The notes under the pieces: model-generated | Seen by the model: the letters and a program-made list of their open reading frames with translations, nothing else | Databases searched by the model: none | Told to the model about the DNA's origin: nothing | From: Aliiroseovarius subalbicans | Lineage (GTDB): Bacteria > Pseudomonadota > Alphaproteobacteria > Rhodobacterales > Rhodobacteraceae | Assembly: GCF_022678625.1 (NCBI RefSeq) | Contig: NZ_JALBYQ010000004.1 | Coordinates: 186,001-250,000 of the forward strand | Length of the DNA stretch: 64,000 nucleotides | Direction: 5' to 3' | Position numbers and translations under genes: made by a program | In this document: positions 52,415-60,435 of the stretch, in pieces | Layout of the letters: the number at the start of each line of letters is the position of its first letter | Position numbering within the stretch: position 1 is the first letter of the stretch

Positions 52415-53476
52415 GGCCGCGACGGCCTGGGGGCCGCGCTGGTCCACCAGGGCATCGGTGACCATCGCGCCGATCCACATGCACAGGAGCGCGAGCCACG
52501 CGGTGCCGACGAAGATCGACCCGCCAGTGACGCCTGCGCCGATTGCGCAGCCACCGGCCAGCATGGCGCCAAAGCCCATCAGGACAGCGCCGGTCATCGA
52601 ACGGCGCATGTTGGCTTCACCGTCGAACCCCTGGAACTTGAAGTCGCCGGCGAACCAGCTGGCAGCAAAGGCACCGATCACGACGCCGGGCACCAGGCCC
52701 ACGTCGAATTCCAGCACCGGGTCGGGGATCAGGAAGAACATCAGCGTATTGGCCGACGGGCCCGAGAATGTGGCCGAGGTGACCGAAACCGGCTCGAACG
52801 CGGCCAGCGACAGTTGATAGGTCAGCACCCAGCCAAGGGCGACGGCAAAGCCCACGCCCGAGCCAAACACCAGCCGTTTGTAGCCCATGCCGGATTTGCG
52901 CGCGATGACGATGGCCAGCACGGCGGCGATCAGGCCAAGCGCCAGCCCGGCCCATTCCGGCGCGCCAATCGCGGTCAGAAGGTTCACGTTCACGCCGCCA
53001 TCGGTCATCCAAAGACGGGCAAGGTAATCGCGGGTGGGCGACAACCAGCCGTGCAGGCTCATCTGAGCGACCACGGCGAAGATCAGGCCGGACACGACAG
53101 AGCGCAGGTTTCCCGTTGCGGCCAGCACCAGAAGACGGCCTGAACAACCGCGCGCAAGCACCATGCCGACGCCGAACAGAAGCCCCCCGATCACCGCGCC
53201 GGACCAGCTTCCGGTGACGGCCATCATGCGCGCGTCCTCGGTCCGCATCAGGCCCACCAGGGCGGCGCCCTGCACCCAGACCAGCGCGGTCGAGAAGGTC
53301 AGAAGCCAGACGGCGACCGAGCTGTCCATCATGCGGCGGGCAAATTCCACCGCAGCGGCGCGCAGGCAAAACCGCGAGCGTTGCGCAGACACGCCGAACA
53401 CGATGCCGGTGATTAAGCCGAAAAGCGCGGCTGTGGGTTCTTCTCCGATCCGGTCGATCAGCGGGACGATATCCAT
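52412..53476 (-). CDS. YeeE/YedE-family (TsuA-like) thiosulfate/sulfur-compound transporter
   Basis: A 354-residue membrane protein with about nine segments. The functional cysteines of this family are visible in RSRFCLRAA, ARGCSGRLLVL and AGGCAIGAGVTGG; in characterised TsuA such cysteines relay thiosulfate through the membrane. The start at 53476 follows AAGGAGG at a good distance, which rules out the much longer frame. Substrate is probably thiosulfate or another reduced sulfur species, but no sox or tusA gene is adjacent. An FNR/DNR-like site lies 53 bases upstream. Confidence 0.85.
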   Translation of the reverse strand: MDIVPLIDRIGEEPTAALFGLITGIVFGVSAQRSRFCLRAAAVEFARRMMDSSVAVWLLTFSTALVWVQGAALVGLMRTEDARMMAVTGSWSGAVIGGLLFGVGMVLARGCSGRLLVLAATGNLRSVVSGLIFAVVAQMSLHGWLSPTRDYLARLWMTDGGVNVNLLTAIGAPEWAGLALGLIAAVLAIVIARKSGMGYKRLVFGSGVGFAVALGWVLTYQLSLAAFEPVSVTSATFSGPSANTLMFFLIPDPVLEFDVGLVPGVVIGAFAASWFAGDFKFQGFDGEANMRRSMTGAVLMGFGAMLAGGCAIGAGVTGGSIFVGTAWLALLCMWIGAMVTDALVDQRGPQAVAA

Positions 53477-53528
53477 GGTGCCTCCTTGAATTCTGGCGGG
53501 GTTGTGGGGGTAAAGGCGGGAACTTGCC

Positions 53529-53542
53529 TTGATCCATGTCAG
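53529..53542. promoter_or_regulatory. FNR/DNR-like box TTGATCCATGTCAG between yeeE-type and MFS genes
   Basis: Compared with TTGAT-N4-ATCAA, the left half is perfect and the right half differs at two positions, as is common for FnrL/Dnr sites in Rhodobacterales. It is 53 bases upstream of the minus-strand YeeE gene and 67 bases upstream of the plus-strand MFS gene, so it could serve either. Confidence 0.45.
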
Positions 53543-53608
53543 AAACATGCGGTTTTGCGCATACGATTTGCGCTCGCCACAGGCGGGTTTCCCGCGTAAG
53601 CCGGGATC

Positions 53609-54850
53609 ATGGCGACACGACACAACATTCTGACCCTGAACGAAGCTCAGGGGCTGCCGGTTTGGCGGCGGCCGGTTTTCCTGCTGCTGTTGATGGCCGC
53701 CGCGATGCCGATCGCCTTTTCCACCTGGTCGGCGCTGTTGAACAACTGGGTGATCGAGGTTGTCGATTTCACCGGGGTCGAGATCGGCTGGCTGCACACG
53801 GTGCGCGAAATCCCGGGCTTTCTGGCCATTGGTGTCATCGCCCTGATGATGATCATGCGCGAACAGGTGCTGGGCATCGTCGCGCTGGGCCTTCTGGGTG
53901 TGGCCACGGCGATCACCGCCTGGTTCCCGTCGCTGGGGGGCATCCTGGTCCTGACCATGCTGTCGTCGATCGGCTTTCACTACTATGAGACGGTGAACCA
54001 GAGCCTTCAGCTGCAGTGGATCGACAAGAAACGCGCACCGCAAATGCTGGGCTGGATCATGGCGGTCGGCTCGGCTGCGTCGCTGGTGGCCTATGGGCTG
54101 CTTGTGGTGACATGGAAAAGCTTTGGGCTCAGCTACAACTTTGTCTACATGGTGTCGGGCGGGGTCACGGCGGCCATTGCGCTGTTTTGCTTCTTTGCCT
54201 ACCCGCAGTTCGAAAGCCCGGAACCACAGTTGAAGACCTTCGTGCTGCGCCGCCGCTATTGGCTTTACTACGCGCTTCAATTCATGTCGGGCGCACGGCG
54301 CCAGATCTTCACCGTCTTCGCCGCCTTCATGATGGTCGAGCGTTTCGGCTTCGAAGTGCATGAGGTCACGGCGCTGTTCCTGATCAACTTCGTCGCCAAC
54401 ATGATTTTCGCCCCCCTGATGGGCAAGGCGGTGACGATCTGGGGCGAACGCCGTGCGCTGACCTTCGAATATGTTGGGCTGATCTGCGTGTTCCTGGCCT
54501 ATGGTGGGATCTACTATTTCGGCTGGGGCGTGGTGCTGGCGGCGACGCTTTACGTGATCGACCACATGTTCTTTGCGCTGGCCTTCGCGCTGAAGACCTA
54601 TTTCCAGAAGATCGCTGACACACAGGACATCGCGCCCACGGCGGCGGTGGCCTTCACCATCAACCACATCGCGGCGGTGTTCCTGCCGGCGTTGCTGGGA
54701 TATCTGTGGGTCGTTTCACCGGGGGCGGTGTTCGGTTTGGCATCAGCGATGGCCGCTGTGTCGCTCGCCCTGGCCTTGATGATCCCGCGCCACCCGGAAA
54801 AGGGCAACGAAACGGTGTTCTCACGATTTGTTGCGGCCCCGGCTGAGTAG
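53609..54850 (+). CDS. Major facilitator superfamily transporter
   Basis: A 413-residue MFS protein with about twelve membrane segments. The start follows the intergenic FNR-like site. Recognisable elements are PVFLLLLMAAAMPIAFSTWSALL in segment 1, EIGWLHTVREIPGFLAI, and the central cytosolic loop FVLRRRYWLYYALQFMSGARRQIF between halves. I do not recognise the subfamily; no substrate can be named. It stands divergent from the YeeE gene and 51 bases before msrA. Confidence 0.8.
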   Translation: MATRHNILTLNEAQGLPVWRRPVFLLLLMAAAMPIAFSTWSALLNNWVIEVVDFTGVEIGWLHTVREIPGFLAIGVIALMMIMREQVLGIVALGLLGVATAITAWFPSLGGILVLTMLSSIGFHYYETVNQSLQLQWIDKKRAPQMLGWIMAVGSAASLVAYGLLVVTWKSFGLSYNFVYMVSGGVTAAIALFCFFAYPQFESPEPQLKTFVLRRRYWLYYALQFMSGARRQIFTVFAAFMMVERFGFEVHEVTALFLINFVANMIFAPLMGKAVTIWGERRALTFEYVGLICVFLAYGGIYYFGWGVVLAATLYVIDHMFFALAFALKTYFQKIADTQDIAPTAAVAFTINHIAAVFLPALLGYLWVVSPGAVFGLASAMAAVSLALALMIPRHPEKGNETVFSRFVAAPAE

Positions 54851-54901
54851 AAATTGGCGCGCCGCGTTGCTATCTTGGTCGGACGCGAACAGGAGGTTGA
54901 A

Positions 54902-55549
54902 ATGATCTTTGCACGGAACAAGACGGAAATGGTTAGCGCACAGGACGCGCTACCAGGGCGCGAGGCCTCGGTTCTCAGCCCCGAAACCCACCACGTTTTT
55001 GCCCGCCCCCTGACGATGGACGTGCCCGACGGCATGGAGGTCGCGGTGTTTGGAATGGGCTGCTACTGGGGTGTCGAGCGCGTTTTCTGGCAGGTGCCGG
55101 GCGTTTGGCTGACCATGGTTGGCAACGCGGGCGGGGTTACGCCCAACCCGACCTATGAAGAAACCTGCACCGGCAAGACCGGGCATACCGAGGCTGTGCG
55201 CGTGGTGTTCGACCCGGCGGTGGTCAGCTATGAGGACTTGCTGACCGTGTTTTGGGAAAACCACGACCCGACCCAGGGGATGCGCCAAGGCAACGACATG
55301 GGCACGCAATACCGTTCTGCGATCTACGCAATGGATGAAGGCCAATTGGCCGCCGCCCGCAGCACGGCAGCGGCGTTCGCGCCGAAACTGAAAGCCGCTG
55401 GATTCGGTCCGATCACCACCGAGATCAAGCTGGCTGGCCCGTTCTACCCGGCCGAAGACTACCACCAGCAATACCTGTCGAAAAACCCGGCGGGCTATTG
55501 CGGTATTGGCGGCACCGGTGTGACCTGCCCGATCGGCACTGGCGCCTGA
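54902..55549 (+). CDS. msrA: Peptide-methionine (S)-S-oxide reductase
   Basis: A 215-residue MsrA that reduces methionine-S-sulfoxide. Active-site Cys54 is in [13 protein letters not shown] (Tyr instead of the usual Phe of GCFWG), followed by [23 protein letters not shown] and the [12 protein letters not shown] block. The C-terminal [15 protein letters not shown] contains possible resolving cysteines. AGGAGG precedes the ATG. No MsrB domain is fused. A palindrome-rich region follows. Confidence 0.95.
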   Translation: MIFARNKTEMVSAQDALPGREASVLSPETHHVFARPLTMDVPDGMEVAVFGMGCYWGVERVFWQVPGVWLTMVGNAGGVTPNPTYEETCTGKTGHTEAVRVVFDPAVVSYEDLLTVFWENHDPTQGMRQGNDMGTQYRSAIYAMDEGQLAAARSTAAAFAPKLKAAGFGPITTEIKLAGPFYPAEDYHQQYLSKNPAGYCGIGGTGVTCPIGTGA

Positions 55550-55556
55550 GACCACA

Positions 55557-55735
55557 GCCCCCTTCCCCGAAGCGCCGCCCACTCACCCACCTCGTCGCTC
55601 CGGGGAAGGGGCGCCCCTTCGCGCGTAGCGCGCCACGCCCAACCAGAGGCGACGCGTCAGCGTCAACGATGGGCGGGAGCGCCCCGTTTCGAGTCGCACA
55701 GCTTGACCCGGCCCGCCCCCCCGTCTAGGCCCCTG
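55557..55735. repeat. Cluster of palindromes in the msrA-prmA gap (possible dispersed intergenic repeat)
   Basis: Nested inverted repeats fill this gap. A 16-base pair of arms with one mismatch (55559-55574 and 55596-55611, CCCCTTCCCCG with CGGGGAAGGGG at the base) is followed by the palindromes GGGGCGCCCC, CGCGC-GTA-GCGCG and GACGCGTC, and then another GGGCGGGAGCGCCCC. The first arm begins 10 bases after the msrA stop and could terminate it. The density is far above the rest of the window. Confidence 0.6.
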
Positions 55736-55757
55736 TCAACTCATGAAAGGATGCGAC

Positions 55758-56630
55758 ATGCCCACTTGGACCGCTCTGACCACCTTGGCTGGCAAGGCTG
55801 ACGCCGAGGCGCTGGGCGCCGCGATGGAAAACCTGATCCCAGAACCCACCGGCATCGGCGTGTTCGAGGTCGAGGATGACAGCGGCTTGTGGGAGGTCGG
55901 CGGCTATTTCACCGAAAACCCTGACACCGCTGGCCTGGCGTTGTTGTCCACCCTGCACGGGGCGAAAGACTTCACCGTTTCGGAACTGCCCGAGGTCGAC
56001 TGGGTCGCCCATGTGAAACGCGAATTGGCCCCGGTCGAGGCCGGGCGTTTCTTCGTTTACGGAACCCACGATGCGGATCAGCTGCCCAAGGACAAGATCG
56101 GGCTTTTGATCGATGCGGCGATGGCCTTCGGCACCGGGCATCACGGCACCACCCTGGGATGCCTGCGCGCGCTGGACCGTTTGGCGCAGAACGGCTTTGT
56201 CGGCCGGAACGTTGCCGACATCGGTTGTGGCACCGCCGTTCTGGCCATGGCCGCCGCGCGGATCTGGCCCAACCCGGTCATTGCCAGCGACATCGATCAG
56301 GTTGCGGTCGACGTGGCGCGTGCGAACGTGGCGGCGAACCACCTCGAGGAGCGCGTCCATTGCGTTGAAGCCGCCGGGTTCGATGCCCCTGACCTGCGCC
56401 AGGCCGCACCGTTCGACCTGGTGTTCGCCAACATTCTGAAAGGCCCGTTGATCGGCCTGGCGCCTGACATGGGTGATTCTGTCTCGCCGCAGGGATTCGC
56501 CATCTTGTCAGGCATTCTGAACCCGCAGGCCGACGAGGTGATCGCGGTTTATCGCCAAAACGGGTTCAATCTGGTTAACCGGGATGAGATTGTTGACTGG
56601 ACGACGCTCACGCTGCAACGCGCGCCCTAA
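55758..56630 (+). CDS. prmA: Ribosomal protein L11 methyltransferase
   Basis: A 290-residue AdoMet-dependent methyltransferase. The AdoMet site is VADIGCGTAVLAMAAA, with FANILKGPL as the motif near the catalytic NPxY-like position and AMAFGTGHHGTT preceding. The N-terminal 75 residues form the L11-recognition domain. Start at 55758, with AAAGGA six bases upstream; an ATG five codons earlier lacks a site. Slightly short for PrmA, normal for alphaproteobacteria. Confidence 0.92.
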   Translation: MPTWTALTTLAGKADAEALGAAMENLIPEPTGIGVFEVEDDSGLWEVGGYFTENPDTAGLALLSTLHGAKDFTVSELPEVDWVAHVKRELAPVEAGRFFVYGTHDADQLPKDKIGLLIDAAMAFGTGHHGTTLGCLRALDRLAQNGFVGRNVADIGCGTAVLAMAAARIWPNPVIASDIDQVAVDVARANVAANHLEERVHCVEAAGFDAPDLRQAAPFDLVFANILKGPLIGLAPDMGDSVSPQGFAILSGILNPQADEVIAVYRQNGFNLVNRDEIVDWTTLTLQRAP

Positions 56631-56646
56631 AAACGTCTAAAAAATG

Positions 56647-56674
56647 CTTGGAAACAATCGGTTTCCAGGGTTTT
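56647..56674 (+). terminator. Probable intrinsic terminator after prmA
   Basis: CTTGGAAAC pairs with GTTTCCAGG (nine pairs, one G:T) around AATCG and is followed by GTTTT. It lies 16 bases after the prmA stop. Confidence 0.75.
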
Positions 56675-56743
56675 GCCACATTCTCGCCGCATTTCGCCTG
56701 AATCTTGTCATTGTTGGTGGGGGCCAGCACTCAGGAGGCGAAG

Positions 56744-57091
56744 ATGGCCGAAGCCAACTACGTCAAGTTCAACAAGCGGTTGCGCAACATCGACCGCAAA
56801 CATCAGAAACTGTCGCGCGGTTACGTGCAGCTGGTCGAACGTGATGGGATCCTCGTCCCCAAAGCACGTCGCAGCACACGTCGCGGGTTCCCGTTCCGGG
56901 GCCTTCTGCTGACGCTCGCAGTCTTCCTTGTGTTCAAGGGCTTCCTGCTGGCTCAAATCGGTCCGATCACCTATCAGGACCGCGTCGAAAAGCTGGCCGC
57001 TGGCAGCGCGATCGAACAGGCAGGGGCCTGGGCGATGCACGCCGATCCAGTCACGCTGTGGGTTGCCGGGCAACTCAAGCCGCTGATGTGA
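56744..57091 (+). CDS. Small single-span membrane protein of unknown function
   Basis: A 115-residue protein. The N-terminal 45 residues are very basic (FNKRLRNIDRKHQKLSRGYV, then KARRSTRRG), followed by one membrane segment at about 46-68 (GLLLTLAVFLVFKGFLLAQIG) and a short outer domain with GPITYQDRVEKLAAGS. This suggests an N-in, C-out inner-membrane protein. AGGAGG precedes the ATG and a strong terminator follows, which supports a real single-gene transcript. I do not recognise a family. Confidence 0.7.
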   Translation: MAEANYVKFNKRLRNIDRKHQKLSRGYVQLVERDGILVPKARRSTRRGFPFRGLLLTLAVFLVFKGFLLAQIGPITYQDRVEKLAAGSAIEQAGAWAMHADPVTLWVAGQLKPLM

Positions 57092-57144
57092 AATAAGCAA
57101 TCAATGGGTTCCGGACTGTCCCCCGGGATCCGACCTGTGACCAG

Positions 57145-57176
57145 AAAGGCCCTCGTGGAAAACCACGGGGGCCTTT
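57145..57176 (+). terminator. Intrinsic terminator after the small membrane protein gene
   Basis: A fourteen-position stem (AAAGGCCCTCGTGG with CCACGGGGGCCTTT, one G:T) closes AAAA. It lies 53 bases after the stop codon and is flanked by short A and T runs. Confidence 0.88.
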
Positions 57177-57240
57177 CGATATTCGGGGAGTGGGGCGCAA
57201 GACAAAGCTTCACGCCGTCTTTATGTCACCTGCGATCTGT

Positions 57241-57609
57241 TCAGCGGTTTCTTTCACGCGCAACATGCCTTGCGTTGTCGCGAAACAAGCGCGTGCGTGC
57301 AGAAGGGTCGGGCGAACAGATTCGACGGATTTTCCGAATTGTGACATCCAAGGATACCCGGGGCACCATCCACAAATAGAAATGGTGTGACGTGTTCACA
57401 TTGTGGAAGTAGTAGACATGCTCGACGCCAAGGATTTTCGATTGCGCGGTTTCCAGCGACGTCATGTCAGTCAATGTGCGGAAGTGCCGCCTTGAGGCCA
57501 GAATGACCTGACCTGGAACTGGGTAGGCCACATCCTGATGCACATGAGTAAAAGGCGGTTTCGTGGACTGCGCCGCCTGGCACAAATTTGTGGCCAGAGG
57601 TGATTCCAC
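57241..57609 (-). pseudogene. Decayed HIT-like domain gene
   Basis: The frame contains VPGQVILASRRHFRTLTDM and GVEHVYYFHNVNTSHHFYLWMVPR, which match HIT-like proteins, including the final H-x-H-like stretch. About 20 residues normally found between these two blocks are missing, the start would be a GTG without a ribosome site, and the last 30 residues (KIRRICSPDPSARTR) do not look like a normal end. I take it as a remnant with an internal deletion. It lies 24 bases downstream of the lipoprotein gene. The 149 bases before it (57092-57240) hold only the terminator. Confidence 0.45.
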
Positions 57610-57633
57610 AGCTTAGGCAAGCGCCCTGCTTCC

Positions 57634-58161
57634 TTAGGACCCGTCACTCGCGCCCCGCTCATAGGCGATCAACCCCAATCGCCGCGCGCTGTCCATTGTC
57701 AGAAGGTCCGAGTTGAAGCCGGGCAGCTGGAAATTGCGGATCGCTTTGCGGGTGCGGGGATCCAGGGTGCCGTTGATAGGCCCCTTGTAGACCCCACGCA
57801 CGGTCAGGGCGCGTTGCAGGGTCGATACGAACTCGACCGTGAACAGATGCGGGCAGGGGACTTCGAAGAAGTAGTCACGCCGCTCCTGCACGATGCGTTG
57901 GCGCACGTCAGTCTTGTAGACCGCCGGTGCGATCACCGCGCCGTCCGAGGCGATTTGTGCCGGTTGGATCAGCACCTGTTCGGTGACGCTTTCGATCACC
58001 GCGGGGGTCACGTCTTTGCCGTAGCAAGCGCCGGAGCGCGCGTCGGGCGGGCCTTCGCCCGGGGCCAGAAGAGTGGCGCCATCGGGCGCGGCGGGGCCGG
58101 TGGGACTGACGCAGGCGGTCAGGGTCATCAGGGCCGCAAGGGCGATAAGGGGTCGGATCAT
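57634..58161 (-). CDS. Lipoprotein with a peptidoglycan-binding-like domain
   Basis: A 175-residue lipoprotein. The signal ends in the lipobox LTAC (Cys17). Residues about 105-165 (FVSTLQRALTVRGVYKGPINGTLDPRTRKAIRNFQ) form a peptidoglycan-binding type 1 domain, with the usual LQ...LG-Y-x-G-x-ID-G-x-x-G-x-x-T-x-x-A pattern in diverged form. Asp follows soon after Cys, but position 18 is Val, so outer-membrane sorting is likely. Function: probably tethering to or sensing the cell wall. Precedes the HIT-like remnant. Confidence 0.8.
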   Translation of the reverse strand: MIRPLIALAALMTLTACVSPTGPAAPDGATLLAPGEGPPDARSGACYGKDVTPAVIESVTEQVLIQPAQIASDGAVIAPAVYKTDVRQRIVQERRDYFFEVPCPHLFTVEFVSTLQRALTVRGVYKGPINGTLDPRTRKAIRNFQLPGFNSDLLTMDSARRLGLIAYERGASDGS

Positions 58162-58287
58162 GTGCTCGTGCTCAATTGCGGTTCTTGTGACCGTTTCGCG
58201 GGCAGGTTACCCGGTTTCACCGCACTGTCATAGCCCCATGGCTGGGCGCGTGCGCAAAGCTTCGCCTTCCTTGTTCACCCAGCCCAT

Positions 58288-58665
58288 TTACCGGGCAGGG
58301 GCTGTGTCAGTCTCCAGCTCCGGGGGGCGGGCAAGATCGTCCAGCATGTGCGAGATGTCCTCGATCCGCTCGGCGATGATCTGCACCACGCCGCTTTCGC
58401 GTTGCAGTCGGCCCGTCACGCGCAGGCAGCGGCCGGAAACGACCGCGCGGCGAAACGCCTCATAGGCTTTACGCCAGACAATGATGTTGGACACGCCGGT
58501 TTCATCCTCAAGCGTAAGGAAGATCACGCCGTTCGCCGTGCCGGGGCGTTGGCGCACCAGGACCAGCCCCGCCACTGTCACAAGCGCCCCGTTGGGCGGC
58601 AGGTGCAACAGGTGATGCGGGATCGCGTGGGGCGGACGGGGCCAGGGCTGTTTCGGGGCACGCAT
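58288..58665 (-). pseudogene. Stand-alone OB-fold fragment of error-prone polymerase DnaE2, behind a LexA-type box
   Basis: A 125-residue frame matching only the C-terminal OB-fold (tRNA_anti) domain of DnaE2/Imu[54 protein letters not shown] and [13 protein letters not shown]. DnaE2 is normally over 1000 residues; nothing upstream in any frame resembles the rest. The reading frame is open and the domain is intact from its first strand, so it is either a deletion remnant or a mini-gene still in use. A GTTC-N7-GTTC box ends three bases before its ATG, overlapping a plausible promoter. Typed as pseudogene because it lacks the polymerase, but expression under SOS control is possible. Confidence 0.7.
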
Positions 58666-58667
58666 GA

Positions 58668-58701
58668 GAACAAATATGGAACATTTCCCGCGATCACGCA
58701 A
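58668..58701 (-). promoter_or_regulatory. LexA-type SOS box GTTC-N7-GTTC and promoter of the dnaE2 OB-fold gene
   Basis: Read on the minus strand: TTGCGT (58701-58696), 17 bases, CATATT (58678-58673), a reasonable -35/-10 pair. The direct repeat GTTC-CATATTT-GTTC (58682-58668) covers the -10. GTTC-N7-GTTC is the alphaproteobacterial LexA consensus. The predicted start of transcription falls at or next to the ATG at 58665, implying a leaderless or very short-leader mRNA. Confidence 0.7.
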
Positions 58702-58714
58702 CTGCGACATGTGA

Positions 58715-59112
<398 letters not shown>

Positions 59113-59113
<1 letters not shown>

Positions 59114-59841
59114 TGCGGCGCCTGGCGGCGTTTCTGACCGCCATCTGGGCGGGGGCGGCCTGGGCCACCCCGCCTGACATCATTACCGAGGCGCAATACG
59201 CCGAGCCCACCACGCGCTATGCCCACGGCGTGCTGGGCGATGATGTCGAATGGGGCGCGCTGGTCTTGACCGTCGATCGCTGTCTGGACTGCGCCACCAA
59301 GATGATCGACCGCGTGGTGATCCGTCTGCCGGAAACCCGCGTGTTCGAGGACCTTGCGCCGCGTCTGTTCGTCGATGACGATGGCGCCACGCAGGTCGCG
59401 GTGGTTGAAAGCGACCGTGACCGGGGCGCGCGGCTGGCGATCTATGACGAAACCGGGCTTGTCACTGCAACGCCGTTCATCGGCCAGGCCAACCGCTGGC
59501 TGGCGCCGGTGGGCATTGCCGATCTGGATGGGGACGGCTTTGTCGAGATTGCCTATGTCGATCGCCCGCATCTGGCCAAGGTGCTGCGGGTCTGGCGGCT
59601 GGCAGGCCGGGAGCTGCGCGAGGTCGCCTCGGCCCCCGGCATAAGCAACCACCGGATTGGGGAGGACTTCATCTCGGGCGGGATGCGCGATTGCGGCGCG
59701 GGGCCTGAGATGATCGTGGCCTCGGGAGATTGGCGCGAGGTGATGGCGGTAGGGTTTGACGGGAAAGCCCTGTCATCCAATCGGGTCGGGCCATTCGAAG
59801 GCCGCGACAGCTTTGCCGCCGCTTTGGCCTGCAAGGACTGA
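59113..59841 (+). CDS. Secreted FG-GAP/VCBS-like repeat protein
   Basis: A 242-residue exported protein with a signal peptide (MRRLAAFLTAIWAGAAWA, cleavage about residue 18). The calcium-loop segment GIADLDGDGFVEIAYVDRPH is a typical FG-GAP/VCBS repeat, preceded by a related, weaker segment (FVDDDGATQVAVVESD). This suggests a beta-propeller-like surface or periplasmic protein. It starts at the stop codon of the ferredoxin gene (one-base overlap), although no shared role is evident. Cysteines 57 and 60 (DRCLDCAT) and 217 region may form disulfides. Confidence 0.75.
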
Positions 59842-59845
59842 CGCG

Positions 59846-60430
59846 CTAGGACTGCGGCGCGCGGGCACGCTCCGCGATCCGGGTCAGAACCCCACGCAAA
59901 TCCCCTGCCGCAAGCGTCGGCTGTTTGCGCCACGGGGCATAGCCCGCGACCAGCGTGCTTCCAATCAGGACCAGCGCAATCATCGGGATGGCAGCGGTCA
60001 GCAGTTTCGATGTCGCCACGCCGGACAACGCCGCGATCGGGAACAGGCCAAGCCCTGCGATGAGGGCGATCAGCCCGATGGCAAACATCCATTTGCGGGA
60101 CCGACCATAGGTGCCCCAGGTGATCCTGAGGTCCGGCTGCACCTTGGCCAGCGCATCGGCTGTGGCGCTGCAAAGATCGAGGAAGGCAAAGGCCTCGGGA
60201 TCGGTGGTCCAATCGCCTGCCAGACCGCTCCAGCTGACGCTGTGGCGGAGGTCGCCCTGCCACAGGTCCATGTGGCGAAAGACATTTGATTTCACACGAG
60301 TTTGCACAAATGCGACGCGCGTGACCTGGGTCAGATCAAGTGTCCAGCCATCTTCCTGCGACAGGATCGGCCCGTCGAGGTGAAAGCTCACATGCCCGCG
60401 CGCCGGGGCCGGTTTGAAGCGGGCTTGCAC
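59846..60430 (-). CDS. Hypothetical membrane protein
   Basis: A 194-residue protein. The first 110 residues are soluble and predicted to be beta-rich (HVSFHLDGPILSQEDGWTLDL), followed by two membrane segments at about 113-133 and 144-163 and a short cytosolic tail. The start is GTG at 60430, five bases after the purD stop, so it belongs to the purD transcript. I do not recognise the family; no catalytic motif. It is convergent with the secreted-protein gene, four bases apart. Confidence 0.65.
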   Translation of the reverse strand: MQARFKPAPARGHVSFHLDGPILSQEDGWTLDLTQVTRVAFVQTRVKSNVFRHMDLWQGDLRHSVSWSGLAGDWTTDPEAFAFLDLCSATADALAKVQPDLRITWGTYGRSRKWMFAIGLIALIAGLGLFPIAALSGVATSKLLTAAIPMIALVLIGSTLVAGYAPWRKQPTLAAGDLRGVLTRIAERARAPQS

Positions 60431-60435
60431 AGCCC

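Noticed and set aside
53477-54667. Long N-terminal extension of the YeeE/YedE frame
   Set aside because: It is antisense to an MFS gene; a strong AAGGAGG site and the family N-terminus support the start at 53476.
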